DNA of 64,000 nt from Erysipelothrix urinaevulpis (GTDB taxonomy: Bacteria > Bacillota_I > Bacilli_A > Erysipelotrichales > Erysipelotrichaceae): the NCBI RefSeq assembly GCF_009828835.1, contig NZ_WTTB01000006.1, forward strand, positions 62,001-126,000, given 5' to 3'. The first letter of the stretch is position 1, and each line of letters begins with the position of its first letter. Shown here piece after piece: positions 21,210-30,176 of this stretch. Both the position numbers and the translations under genes were made by a program. Below the pieces are notes generated by a model, which saw only the letters and a list, made by a program, of their open reading frames with translations, was not told the DNA's origin and did not search any database.

Positions 21210-22051
21210 TGAATATCCTCCTTTTTCATGATGCCAATACCCACACCTAAGCTCTCATAGATTCTGTAAGCCCCCTCTTGGAGGCGTCCTTTTTTATTCA
21301 TGGTAGAAATCGTTGCTAATGAAGCTGTACCATAAATTCTTTCCAAGGCTTGAGTGTAGTTTTGAGATGTAGCAATTAGGTCAAATCTGTTTTTAAATCG
21401 CATAAGATTGCTGTTATCATCTAGAAGTTTATTCAGTGAAGGGTGAAGGATCCAAGTTCGACAAATGAAATATTGATATGTGTGCGCAGGGTAATACTGC
21501 GAAAAGAACTCATTCGCCATTGTAAAACTTTGGGATACAGCTTGGGGTGACAAATCTGTCCCTGTCTCAATATGGACATTTATCATGGGTGTATTTTCAG
21601 GGAACTCATGTTTATTCTGTGGTGATAAGGGAAGATAGTCCAAACCTTCACGCTCCATCTCTGCATAATCCATTGGAAAAATTTGAAACCGCAATGTATG
21701 GATTTTAAATATCTTTTCAGTGAATAAGAGATTGAGCCACTTAATGTCTTTCGCAAAAATTCCCAATCGTTGATGTTCGTTGTAGTATTTCATAATATTA
21801 TGATTGAAATTATAAATGGTATCATAAAATATTTTGCTTGGAATATTCTTTTGCTTCATGGTTAAACAATAGAGATAAAAAGCATCAAGACAATGCATAA
21901 ATCGTTCATCATCATTGCAATTATAAAGGGTGTCAAGATCGGTAAATGGGTTTCTTGTTGGTTTAAGGGTCAATGGATATGTCATTAATTCTTTAAGAAT
22001 GACGGGATTAAAATTTGCTTTCTGTGCTGCATCAATGATTACTGTTTTCAT
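21206..22051 (-). CDS. Acyltransferase-domain protein (GNAT_C-like), function unknown
   Basis: 281 aa, no signal peptide or membrane segment. The C-terminal part, from about residue 155 (MINVHIETGTDLSP, ICRTWILHPSLN, LMRFKNRF), resembles the C-terminal domain of a little-studied acyltransferase family found in Firmicutes. The first half is helical with no motif recognised. Co-transcribed with the radical SAM gene. Confidence 0.6.
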   Translation of the reverse strand: MKTVIIDAAQKANFNPVILKELMTYPLTLKPTRNPFTDLDTLYNCNDDERFMHCLDAFYLYCLTMKQKNIPSKIFYDTIYNFNHNIMKYYNEHQRLGIFAKDIKWLNLLFTEKIFKIHTLRFQIFPMDYAEMEREGLDYLPLSPQNKHEFPENTPMINVHIETGTDLSPQAVSQSFTMANEFFSQYYPAHTYQYFICRTWILHPSLNKLLDDNSNLMRFKNRFDLIATSQNYTQALERIYGTASLATISTMNKKGRLQEGAYRIYESLGVGIGIMKKEDIQ

Positions 22052-22070
22052 ATTATCACTTCCTATAGAT

Positions 22071-22085
22071 AGTATAGCCTATACT
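22071..22085. promoter_or_regulatory. 15-bp palindrome over the probable promoter of the acyltransferase operon
   Basis: AGTATAG-C-CTATACT, perfect 7-bp arms with a single central base. On the minus strand it contains TATACT, a plausible -10, about 20 nt before the ATG at 22051, so a repressor site is possible. Confidence 0.4.
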
Positions 22086-22172
22086 CTTTAATAAATATAG
22101 CCAATCCAGGCTTGTTATGTCATGTTTACCATGTTAAACTTTGAGTGATTGTAAGATATAAGAGGGGAAAAT

Positions 22173-23036
22173 ATGAAAAAATGGTATGGCTATATCCTTG
22201 TGATATTCCTTGTTGTTTGTAGTGTAGGGTTTGTCATCATTAAGAAAAAAAATGACGAACTAATTTATCATCAAGCGTTAAAGAAAAATCGAGAAACATA
22301 CTTTGAATCCTATGAAAAAGTCATTGAACATCAATCAATTATTAAAGATAATAAAACGATTGATTTAGGAAAAAAAGTGGTCGTAAAAGAAGGAAAAGAT
22401 GGACGGTGTCAGGTTCAAAATGTTAAAGTTCGTCGCGGAGATGTTGTTTATGTTAATCAGTTGAATCAAACAATGCTTGAACCCAGTGTTGATGAAATTG
22501 TTCACGTAGGTTCAAAAAAGAAACCAATTGAAACGAAAAAAACATCTGACCAGGTTACGGTCAAAGAAATACCTTTTCAGGTACGTAAACCACAACAAAG
22601 TAATCAAACACAGACGAAGTCTAAAAAGTCAAATTCATCAAATGAAAGAAGTAACACAACGACTAAAGGGCTTGTTCTTGATTCGAGTTCAAAAGAAAGT
22701 TTTAGGAAAATAAATCAATTTAGAAATGATCATGGAATGAAATCGTTGGTTTGGGACAATCGAATCTACCAAGCAACGACTCTTAGGGCACAAGAACTTA
22801 CGGTCAAATTTGATCATGTTCGCCCAAGTGGAAAACAGTGGGATAGCGTCACTTATGATTTAGCCGCAGAGAACCTAGCATATGGCTATGCTCAACCCCA
22901 ATCACTAGTGCAAGGTTGGATTGACTCATCAGGACATCGACAAAATCTATTAAATCCTCACGCCAATAAAGGGGCTGTGGCGATGTTTAAAGATGAGAAA
23001 GGTGTTGTTTATTCAGCTTTTTTAGCTGGTTGGTAA
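22173..23036 (+). CDS. Membrane-anchored CAP (SCP/PR-1) domain protein
   Basis: 287 aa. One N-terminal membrane segment (about residues 5-25), a Lys/Ser/Thr/Gln-rich linker (about 110-165), then a C-terminal CAP domain: INQFRNDHGMKSLVWDNR, AQELTVKFDHVRPSG, AAENLAYGYAQP and GWIDSSGHRQNLLN. The His and Glu of the CAP cavity are present. Likely exposed outside the membrane; a role in wall or surface interaction is usual but unproven. SD AGAGGGGA upstream. Confidence 0.85.
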   Translation: MKKWYGYILVIFLVVCSVGFVIIKKKNDELIYHQALKKNRETYFESYEKVIEHQSIIKDNKTIDLGKKVVVKEGKDGRCQVQNVKVRRGDVVYVNQLNQTMLEPSVDEIVHVGSKKKPIETKKTSDQVTVKEIPFQVRKPQQSNQTQTKSKKSNSSNERSNTTTKGLVLDSSSKESFRKINQFRNDHGMKSLVWDNRIYQATTLRAQELTVKFDHVRPSGKQWDSVTYDLAAENLAYGYAQPQSLVQGWIDSSGHRQNLLNPHANKGAVAMFKDEKGVVYSAFLAGW

Positions 23037-23070
23037 AATAAGATTAAATGAATTAATTAGATAGAATATA

Positions 23071-23108
23071 AAAATCCAAGATAAGCTGTAAAGAAATCTT
23101 GGTTTTTT
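23071..23108 (+). terminator. Terminator after the CAP-domain gene
   Basis: CCAAGAT (23076-23082) / ATCTTGG (23096-23102), followed by six T. Confidence 0.8.
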
Positions 23109-23271
23109 GTTATCAAATCAGCATTGTATACAAAATAAAAACAAAGACTGGATGTATGGCTATCCATTAAGGGGTAGTTTTTTTCAATTTTTGTCTAATT
23201 AATTAAATTGTGATAAAAAAATAAGGACTAAATGGTGTTAAGATTGTAAAGGTTTAACTAAAGGAGACTAT

Positions 23272-24183
23272 ATGAAAAAAATAATGATCGGTGTTTTACT
23301 CCTGTTCGTGATCGTTCCGGTTACGACACAAGCACAAACACAAAATGAAATTAGTTATCGAGAAATACGGACAAGTGAGGTCGTCGCCAAGGATACATCC
23401 ATTCTTTCAGATACAATTGATAGTGGCGTTGATAAAACAATAAAAGCGAATGAAACTTGGCAACCATTGCATCATGATTACATTGTTAAGGATGCTTTTG
23501 AAAATCCATTTGTCATTTTCCCAGAACCTGAATTTGGTTATGTTTTCTACTATTATCATATTGTTTACACGGACGGAATGATTTATAAAGGCCATGAAAC
23601 GGTGTTGTCATATGATGACTTAATCGCAAAAAACGATAAAGAAATCGATGAAGTAATTTTTTATTACAGTCATGGTGGACAGCTTGATGTAAGCTACAAA
23701 TTAGATTCAGAGCAAGGTGAAGACCTTCTTGACCCAACAAGTGAATTAGGAAAAGTAAGTTATGATCATTACGATAGCAATGATAACCATTATGTTGACG
23801 AAGGACAAAATTTTTCAGTCAAGACTGAGCTAGAAGGTTATCAACTAAAGGAAGTCATTGGTGATTTAAACGGTTCATTCAGTTTGAGTGCACAAAATGT
23901 AATCTTAGTGTATGAAAAAACACCGGTAGAACCAACGGAACCAACAGAACCAACAGAACCAACAGAACCAACAGAACCAACAGAACCAACAGAACCTGAA
24001 TTGGTCGAAGAAGTATTGGGTGTGAGTCAAGATAAAACACAAGTTCCAACAACACAAACAACACAGGGAACATTACCAAAAACAGGAGTTTCCATGAACG
24101 GTATGCCTTATGTGTTATTTGGAACAGGGTTAGTGATGATACTGGTTAAATATTTAATGAATACAAAAGCATCTAAAAATTAA
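23272..24183 (+). CDS. LPXTG cell-wall-anchored surface protein with TEP repeat
   Basis: 303 aa. Signal peptide (residues 1-22, MKKIMIGVLLLFVIVP.. to AQA), a body of unknown fold, a MucBP-like module (about 165-222: VSYDHYDSNDNHYVDEG to VILVYEK), a stretch of seven Thr-Glu-Pro repeats (about 225-245), then the sorting signal LPKTG (about 270), a membrane helix and a basic tail ASKN. Sortase substrate, probably an adhesin-like or matrix protein. SD AAAGGAG upstream. Confidence 0.88.
   Translation: MKKIMIGVLLLFVIVPVTTQAQTQNEISYREIRTSEVVAKDTSILSDTIDSGVDKTIKANETWQPLHHDYIVKDAFENPFVIFPEPEFGYVFYYYHIVYTDGMIYKGHETVLSYDDLIAKNDKEIDEVIFYYSHGGQLDVSYKLDSEQGEDLLDPTSELGKVSYDHYDSNDNHYVDEGQNFSVKTELEGYQLKEVIGDLNGSFSLSAQNVILVYEKTPVEPTEPTEPTEPTEPTEPTEPTEPELVEEVLGVSQDKTQVPTTQTTQGTLPKTGVSMNGMPYVLFGTGLVMILVKYLMNTKASKN
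23932..23994 (+). repeat. 9-bp tandem repeat encoding Thr-Glu-Pro
   Basis: Seven units of CCAACAGAA (the first is CCAACGGAA) inside the LPXTG gene. The unit is a multiple of three, so copy-number changes keep the frame and only alter the length of the wall-spanning stalk. Confidence 0.95.
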
Positions 24184-24223
24184 AAACGTGTGATGTTTTA
24201 ACATTAGTGTATCAATACGAAAA

Positions 24224-24262
24224 AGCCGAAATATCTCCTACGAGACGTTCCGGATTTTTTAA
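24224..24262 (+). terminator. Probable terminator after the LPXTG gene
   Basis: Imperfect hairpin with CCG/CGG, an internal mismatch and TCTC-CTAC-GAGA, followed by six T at about 24255. Confidence 0.5.
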
Positions 24263-24273
24263 ACTTAATGATG

Positions 24274-24888
24274 TTACAGTGTCAGTATCCGATCACATTG
24301 ACTGATGATATCATCACTATGAGAAACAATAATCACAACTTTGCCTTGCTTGGTAAAATTGGAAAGAATATTCATAACAACTGCAGCATTTTCTTGATCT
24401 AAGTTACCTGTCGGTTCATCGGCTAAGATAATATGACCTTCTTTTAGAATACAGCGTGCTAAAGCAACTCTTTGTTGCTCACCACCGCTTAAAATGTAAA
24501 TAGGGGTATCCAATATGGATGCATCAAGGCCTACCTTTTCTAAAGCATTGTGTAAAGAAAGATCATTCTTTTTGCTCAATACAATTTCTAAATTATAACG
24601 TACAGTCTCACTATCGATTAAAGCGTAATTTTGAAAAAGATAATTAATGTTCTCTTTGACTAATTGTTCTTTTTTTCGTTTACTTAATGCTTTCGTTGAA
24701 CCTTCATGGATGATCACTTCGCCATCATACTCACGATCAATTAAGCCGATAATATTTAAGAGGGTACTTTTACCAGAGCCACTTTTACCAGATATACCGA
24801 CCATTTCTCCTGCTTTAAAGGTATCATTAATGTTTTCAAATAGTGTGCGATTACCAAATGTTCTTCCAACAGATTTCAATTCAATCAT
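24274..24888 (-). CDS. ABC transporter ATPase, bacteriocin-export (lactococcin 972) type
   Basis: 204 aa. Walker A GKSGSGKST (about 34-42), Q-loop LFQNYAL, signature LSGGEQQR, Walker B IILADEPTGNLD and the switch His in VSHSD. Pairs with the permease encoded 2 nt upstream. Close to ATPases of the lactococcin-972-associated transporter group, though MacB/FtsE-like exporters share most motifs. Substrate unknown. Confidence 0.85.
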   Translation of the reverse strand: MIELKSVGRTFGNRTLFENINDTFKAGEMVGISGKSGSGKSTLLNIIGLIDREYDGEVIIHEGSTKALSKRKKEQLVKENINYLFQNYALIDSETVRYNLEIVLSKKNDLSLHNALEKVGLDASILDTPIYILSGGEQQRVALARCILKEGHIILADEPTGNLDQENAAVVMNILSNFTKQGKVVIIVSHSDDIISQCDRILTL

Positions 24889-24890
24889 TT

Positions 24891-27020
24891 TTATTCTCCT
24901 TTGATTTGATGATTCATATTACTTTTGTATATACTTGACTTAACAGCATAAAACATGAGGGTTTCGATTAATAATATTGTTACAATAATGCTAGCTAGTC
25001 CAATGGTGTCAATAGGTGTATTTAGAAAGACCGGAAGGGCAGTTAATACCATTATGATAGCCAATAAGTCGGTGAATATTAGGATTAATATATATTTTTT
25101 AAATATCTTTGTATCAGGTTCTCCAAATAGTTTTCGAACAAATATTTCTTTTCTCATATCATTCATATACGTATAAGTCATATTAAAACTCACAAAGCCG
25201 ATAAGCAATATAGCGATGACAAGAATGACTGAAAATATTTTTATAGATGCTTTTAAAACTGAAATCATAACAACCAAGTCATTGGACGTATTATTGAATG
25301 CATTGAGGGGGATGTTTTTTTCAATATTAAGCGTCTTGAATGTCGGTTTGTTTTTCTCATACCACATCTCTTTTGTTTCATTGTCTTCTAGAATGAACTG
25401 AGCTGCAGTACCCGACCCATATCCTAAGAAACGCATTTGAAATTCTGGAATTCCTTCGATTGTATTTTCATCGAAGACTATGATGATTGGATTGTGAATC
25501 AGATAATTTTTTCCAGTAACTGCAGTATTCATTGTAAAAAAGTCGCCCTGTTTGTAGGTTATGATTTCCATTGGTAAATCGCTAGTCATTGTTTTAGATG
25601 ATTGAAAGTATACTTTGTAATCGTTATATATATCTTCTTTAACATCATCAAACTCGTCTGGGATTAAGAGTACTCGTTTTTTTTCTTTAAGTGCTTCTTT
25701 GATTTTGTTTAGAGGTATTGACTCATAATCTTGAATATATGTATCATTCACTAACGCAAACGAATACTGTTCATCACGATTAATTTCACTCTGATAAGCG
25801 GAGAAGTCGGCATATAAACCATTATTTTTCACCACAACATTTTGATAAAAATCAAGGTAATTAAAGTCTGGATATCCTCTAGGGACTCTTCTATGATTTG
25901 ATTCGTCAATGTTTGAGAAATTTTTTACATAGGAAGTTAAGGCGTAGGTGTCACTATAATTTTCATAGATACGTAGTTTATGTTGGTCTTTGATCAGAGA
26001 ATCTAACATCGATGTAGTATTTACTAAAAAGAAGCTCAGTACTATAACAAATAACAATTTCGCAATCATCGAAAAGCGGATAATGGAATTTGTAGTTTTT
26101 TGATTTTTGGTTAATGAAGCAATATTATATTTTCGAGTAATAATCGTTGAAGATATTACAATTAACAATATCGATACAATGAAAAACACTCCTAAATATT
26201 TTATTTGCGTTTTAATAAGATAGATACTCCAATAGTTAGTAATTAGAGATGTTGCGATAATTGTGATTATTGAACACATTATGAACCACTTCATATAGTC
26301 AGATAAGCCAATCTTTGCGACGGAAAGGTCAGAAAGACCAAGCATCTTATAAATACCGATTTCTTTATTTCGTTTGATGAAACCAAAAAGAATGACCAGC
26401 ATATTGCTAATTGAAAATATGATAATTCCAGTTAATATGAAAACATTAAAAAAATCAGCATCATTTGATATCGATTTTTGTTGGATGAATTCTTCTTGAT
26501 CGATTCCAATAAGCTGAGAAATTTTGTAGAGATAAGTATTGGCGCTTTCTTGATCTTGCGCGTAGAGATTAAAAAAACCATATTCTTCATCATTTAAACT
26601 GGATTCGTCCATTTTTTTGAAGGTTAGTTTTAAATTATCGGTAGTCCCAAATTGCAAAGGCTTCACATAAAAATTATGATCGACCTCTAAGTCAAATGTT
26701 GATAAACTTGTTGTTCCATCAGGAATTTTTTCGCCAAGAAAATAGTCAACATCTTGATTAAAATCTTGAATAGAAACATAGTTTACATTATCTTTATATT
26801 GACTAAAGTACACTTGATCTTTTTGAGCTGATGATAAAATCTCAATCAATTTAGTTTTAGGTATTTTTGTACTTTCAGGGATGTAGATGCTTGTGTAGAA
26901 ATTCGATTCGAAAATATTGATAAGCAGAGCTTCCTGTTTACTTGATACTAAGATTAGTGAAAAAAATACAATGAAAATAATAAACGCTGTAGAAAAAACT
27001 TTCGTTATTTTTGTTGACAT
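24891..27020 (-). CDS. FtsX-like permease, DUF1430 / bacteriocin-associated membrane protein type
   Basis: 709 aa. An N-terminal membrane segment, a large extracytoplasmic loop (about 30-185), three membrane segments (about 190-300), another at about 320, a second large loop (about 345-590) and three C-terminal segments. This is the architecture of the bacteriocin-associated seven-TM family that pairs with the ATPase encoded just downstream. Its neighbours contain no bacteriocin precursor, so the role may be immunity, stress export or a lost system. SD GAGGGGA upstream. Confidence 0.75.
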   Translation of the reverse strand: MSTKITKVFSTAFIIFIVFFSLILVSSKQEALLINIFESNFYTSIYIPESTKIPKTKLIEILSSAQKDQVYFSQYKDNVNYVSIQDFNQDVDYFLGEKIPDGTTSLSTFDLEVDHNFYVKPLQFGTTDNLKLTFKKMDESSLNDEEYGFFNLYAQDQESANTYLYKISQLIGIDQEEFIQQKSISNDADFFNVFILTGIIIFSISNMLVILFGFIKRNKEIGIYKMLGLSDLSVAKIGLSDYMKWFIMCSIITIIATSLITNYWSIYLIKTQIKYLGVFFIVSILLIVISSTIITRKYNIASLTKNQKTTNSIIRFSMIAKLLFVIVLSFFLVNTTSMLDSLIKDQHKLRIYENYSDTYALTSYVKNFSNIDESNHRRVPRGYPDFNYLDFYQNVVVKNNGLYADFSAYQSEINRDEQYSFALVNDTYIQDYESIPLNKIKEALKEKKRVLLIPDEFDDVKEDIYNDYKVYFQSSKTMTSDLPMEIITYKQGDFFTMNTAVTGKNYLIHNPIIIVFDENTIEGIPEFQMRFLGYGSGTAAQFILEDNETKEMWYEKNKPTFKTLNIEKNIPLNAFNNTSNDLVVMISVLKASIKIFSVILVIAILLIGFVSFNMTYTYMNDMRKEIFVRKLFGEPDTKIFKKYILILIFTDLLAIIMVLTALPVFLNTPIDTIGLASIIVTILLIETLMFYAVKSSIYKSNMNHQIKGE

Positions 27021-27152
27021 AATAGGTCCCCTCTATTTTTGTTAATCAAGCATCGCATGAATATATAGTTATCGTATCACATTGAATGTTTTTTTAACAG
27101 GACACACAAAACTTAGAACAATACTCCAATTAGTTTGATTGCTTTTGTTAAT

Positions 27153-27183
27153 AAAAAAATGCTAAAGATGTCTTCTTTAGCAT
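27153..27183 (-). terminator. Terminator after the nitroreductase gene
   Basis: Perfect 10-bp stem ATGCTAAAGA / TCTTTAGCAT with a U run on the minus strand (27153-27158). Confidence 0.85.
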
Positions 27184-27199
27184 TGATATCGATAAAAGT

Positions 27200-27946
27200 T
27201 TAGTATTTTGCAAATCCCTTTTCCTGAAGAAACTCTAATAATTTCATGCGTCCTGGGTGTTTACGGTTCATTCCTTCGGTAATCTGTTTGGTAAATTGGT
27301 CGACGCGACGGTTGGCGTCTCTTAAATCATAATACTCGTGGACTGTTTTGTCGTAGTCTTGAAGTTTTTGATGTAAGTTTTCGTGCTGTGGATACTCATT
27401 TTCAAAGTGCATCAACTCTTGAGGTAATCTTGGTTTGAGTTGTGGTGTTTGATCAGGATACCCAAGTGCTATACCTAAGATAGGAAATACAAATTCAGGA
27501 CATCCCAATATTTCAGCGGTTTGATCAGCTTGATTTAAAATACTTCCCAATACGACTCCACCTAAACCAAGAGATTCAGCGGCTGTTAATATGTTTTGAC
27601 TTGCTAACAAGGCATCACATGCTGCGATTAAGAAACGATCGAAGGAATGCAATACTTCTGTATCTTGTCCTTTTTCTTTTGCGATGTGCATGTTTCTATT
27701 TTGATCAATGACCATAATGAATAGATGTGCAGATTCGGCGATGTAGGGTTGATTTCCTACTTTAGCAATTGCCTCTTTCTTTTCTTGATCACTCACACTG
27801 ATGATTGAATACGATTGCATAAAATTACTGGTTGAAGTATGACGTGCCACATCAACCAACGTGCTTATGATTTCTGGATCTATTTCTTGATCCTTAAATT
27901 TACGAATGCTTTTATGATTGAGCATTGTTTCTATAGTTTTATTCAT
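27200..27946 (-). CDS. NADPH-dependent nitroreductase family protein (NfrA/NfsA-like)
   Basis: 248 aa from the ATG after GGAGGGAACA; an in-frame ATG 18 codons upstream lacks an SD. FMN-binding HKSIRKFKDQEI at the N-terminus, RHTSTSNFMQSYSII, AAESLGLGGVVLG and LGIALGYPDQ are typical of oxygen-insensitive flavin reductases acting on nitro compounds or quinones. Stands alone between the permease and the divergent uracil permease. Confidence 0.9.
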   Translation of the reverse strand: MNKTIETMLNHKSIRKFKDQEIDPEIISTLVDVARHTSTSNFMQSYSIISVSDQEKKEAIAKVGNQPYIAESAHLFIMVIDQNRNMHIAKEKGQDTEVLHSFDRFLIAACDALLASQNILTAAESLGLGGVVLGSILNQADQTAEILGCPEFVFPILGIALGYPDQTPQLKPRLPQELMHFENEYPQHENLHQKLQDYDKTVHEYYDLRDANRRVDQFTKQITEGMNRKHPGRMKLLEFLQEKGFAKY

Positions 27947-28016
27947 TGTTCCCTCCATATATCTACCTATGAGTATATCATGCTCATAAATAAATGACAT
28001 TTTTTTGCATAGAGAC

Positions 28017-28044
28017 TAGACAAGTGATGAAAATATGGTATAAT
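28017..28044 (+). promoter_or_regulatory. Promoter of the uracil permease gene
   Basis: TAGACA (28017-28022), 16-nt spacer, TATAAT (28039-28044). Confidence 0.65.
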
Positions 28045-28057
28045 TCCTTCTAGTATA

Positions 28058-28140
28058 GGTCCTTTAAGTTGTGACAGAGAGCACAACAAGGTACGATTTT
28101 TTACCTTGCATTGAAGGGCGCCTAATGGTGCCTTTTTTGT
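28058..28140 (+). promoter_or_regulatory. PyrR-type attenuator in the uraA leader
   Basis: Loop hairpin GTTGTG-ACAGAGAG-CACAAC (28068-28087) aligns with the pyrB leader loop, including a shared CCTTTAA just before and AAGG just after. A second hairpin, CAAGGTA/TACCTTG (28087-28108), overlaps it. The terminator stem 28114-28122/28127-28135 is followed by a U run. The core keeps CAGAGAG but lacks the full UCC..GG consensus, so PyrR affinity is uncertain. Confidence 0.7.
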
Positions 28141-28173
28141 TTGAGACCCATACCCAATATAAGGAGAGAGAGT

Positions 28174-29481
28174 ATGGAAAATAATTTATTAGTTGATATT
28201 CATGAGAAGCCTAAATCAAAGGCTTATTGGGCAATTTTAAGTATTCAGCATGTATTTGCAATGTTTGGGGCAACCATTCTTGTGCCTATCTTAACAGGAT
28301 TAGACGTAGGGGTGTCATTGGTTGCAAGTGGTGTTGGAACATTAATTTATATTGCTTGTACAAAAGCTAAAGTACCAATTTATTTAGGAAGTAGTTTTGC
28401 TTACATCAGCAGTATTGCGGCTGCTGTTGGAACAACTGGTGGCGTTGAGAGTGCTTATGTTGGTCTCATGGTTGTTGGATTAATATATATGGTCATTGCA
28501 TTAATTATTAACTTTACAGGTAGTGCTTGGATTAAAAAGTTAATGCCTCCAGTCGTTGTGGGTCCGATGATTATCATTATTGGGTTATCATTAGCACCAA
28601 CCGCTGTAACTGAAGCAGGATTAACAGGGATTCAACCATTACTTGATCAAGGAAAATACATTGGCTTAGCAGGGGCAGCATGGAAAGTTCCTTTGGTTGC
28701 TTTTATTACCTTTGCAACAGTCGTTTTAGTTTCTTTAAGAGGGAAAGGCTTTATGCGTGTGATTCCATTTCTAATTGCAATTATGACAGGGTATATCTCA
28801 GCAGTGCTATTAGGACTTGTTAACTTAAATGAAGTCTTTCAAGGATATACATTCTTCCAAGTTCCTAAATTTGTGTTCTTGGGAACGTATTCACTAGATT
28901 TTTCAGCTGTCATTGTTTTTGCTCCGCTTGCATTGGTTACGATTGCTGAACATATTGGTGATCATATTGTTCTAGGTGAAATTGTTGGAAAAGATCTTAT
29001 CGAAGATCCAGGCTTGCATAAAACAATTCTTGGGGATGGTTTAGCAACCTTTGTTTCTGCCGCTCTAGGTGGGCCAGCAAACACAACTTACGGTGAAAAT
29101 ACAGGCGTGATCGCAATGACTCGTGTTGGTTCGGTTTGGGTTACTGGTCTAGCTGCTGTATTTGCAATTTTCTTAGGTTTCTTAGGGTATGTTCAAGCAT
29201 TCATTAGTAGTATTCCATGGGCAGTTATTGGTGGAATGACCATTATTCTTTATGGTTTAATTGCTTCGAATGGTGTTAAAGTATTAATTAAAGATCGAAC
29301 AGATTTAAGCAACATGAAAAATTTAGTAGTTGTTTCAACCATGTTGGTGATTGGTTTAGGGGGAGCAAGCATCCAACTTACACCCGAAACAACCTTAAGT
29401 GGTATGAGTTTAGCTGCAATCTGTGGTATCATCTTAAACTTAGTTCTCAGTGCTATTGAAGAAAAACCAAGCGCTGAATAA
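28174..29481 (+). CDS. uraA: Uracil permease, NCS2 family
   Basis: 435 aa from the ATG after AAGGAGAGAG. Nucleobase:cation symporter with about 12-14 membrane segments. Seen: QHVFAMFGATILVPILTG, IYLGSSFAYISS, PPVVVGPMIIIIG, the conserved AEHIGDHIVLGEIVGKDL (transport Glu) and GGPANTTYGENTG. Imports uracil for salvage. The PyrR-type leader fits repression when pyrimidines are plentiful. Confidence 0.95.
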   Translation: MENNLLVDIHEKPKSKAYWAILSIQHVFAMFGATILVPILTGLDVGVSLVASGVGTLIYIACTKAKVPIYLGSSFAYISSIAAAVGTTGGVESAYVGLMVVGLIYMVIALIINFTGSAWIKKLMPPVVVGPMIIIIGLSLAPTAVTEAGLTGIQPLLDQGKYIGLAGAAWKVPLVAFITFATVVLVSLRGKGFMRVIPFLIAIMTGYISAVLLGLVNLNEVFQGYTFFQVPKFVFLGTYSLDFSAVIVFAPLALVTIAEHIGDHIVLGEIVGKDLIEDPGLHKTILGDGLATFVSAALGGPANTTYGENTGVIAMTRVGSVWVTGLAAVFAIFLGFLGYVQAFISSIPWAVIGGMTIILYGLIASNGVKVLIKDRTDLSNMKNLVVVSTMLVIGLGGASIQLTPETTLSGMSLAAICGIILNLVLSAIEEKPSAE

Positions 29482-29494
29482 ACAAAATAATAAT

Positions 29495-29536
29495 AAAACC
29501 AGACGATTCATTGTTGTGAATAATCTGGTTTTTTTG
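29495..29536. terminator. Terminator after uraA, probably bidirectional
   Basis: AACCAGA / TCTGGTT with an inner ATTCA/TGAAT stem and T run on plus; A-rich on the other side, serving the convergent flavin reductase gene. Confidence 0.8.
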
Positions 29537-29546
29537 TGCTTGATTA

Positions 29547-30176
29547 TTATTTAGGTCGAATTCTTTTGATGATGGATCCTAGATTTGCATAATAAGGACC
29601 CCCTAAACGAGCTAAAGGATGAAAAGAATCATAGTTAATATAGTGTTTTTGAGCATCGAAAATTTTAGTATCAATGTCAATATGCAAAACATTTAATAAT
29701 AACAAATCACTTTGTACCTGCTGTTGATTATCTTTGAGTTCAATGTGTTCATACAATTCTGTTTCCATAATAATTGGAACTGTGTCTAAGGCAAGTAATC
29801 CGCTTTTGTGGTTGAATGTTTTAAGATTCAAAACATCGAATTCAGATAAATCTGATTCAAGACTCAGTGATGAATGATTGACATCATCCAAGTTATCGAC
29901 CTGTGCAATATGTACGAGTGCTTTTTTTGTTTCAATAATATTCTTTGCACTGTCTTTCAATTCTCCGTTTTTTCGATTGATTGCAATCAGCAGTATAGGA
30001 AGATGACTTGAAGCAATCGTAAAGAAAGAAAACGGTGCAAGATTATTGATGTGATCTTTTGATTGTGTGGATAGCCATGCGATGGGGCGTGGGGTAACCA
30101 TTGCATTCAAAAGTTTGTATTGATTTTGAGAATCAAGTTGACTGAAGTCCAAGGGATAAAATGTTCTATTTCCCAT
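29547..30176 (-). CDS. Flavin reductase family protein (FMN-binding split barrel)
   Basis: 209 aa from the ATG preceded by AAGGA; another ATG lies five codons upstream. TPRPIAWLST and NLAPFSFFTIASSHLPILLIAI are the FMN-binding core of the DIM6/NTAB-like reductases. LARLGGPYYANLG near the end is also typical. Last gene of the quinone-stress operon, overlapping the hydrolase gene by 11 nt. Confidence 0.85.
   Translation of the reverse strand: MGNRTFYPLDFSQLDSQNQYKLLNAMVTPRPIAWLSTQSKDHINNLAPFSFFTIASSHLPILLIAINRKNGELKDSAKNIIETKKALVHIAQVDNLDDVNHSSLSLESDLSEFDVLNLKTFNHKSGLLALDTVPIIMETELYEHIELKDNQQQVQSDLLLLNVLHIDIDTKIFDAQKHYINYDSFHPLARLGGPYYANLGSIIKRIRPK

Noticed and set aside
23932-23994. Tandem repeat as a possible CRISPR array
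   Set aside because: Nine-bp contiguous units in coding sequence with no spacers and no cas genes.
23879-24079. Leucine/valine-rich open frame antisense to the LPXTG gene
   Set aside because: It is the reverse complement of the Thr-Glu-Pro repeat and has no SD or family similarity.
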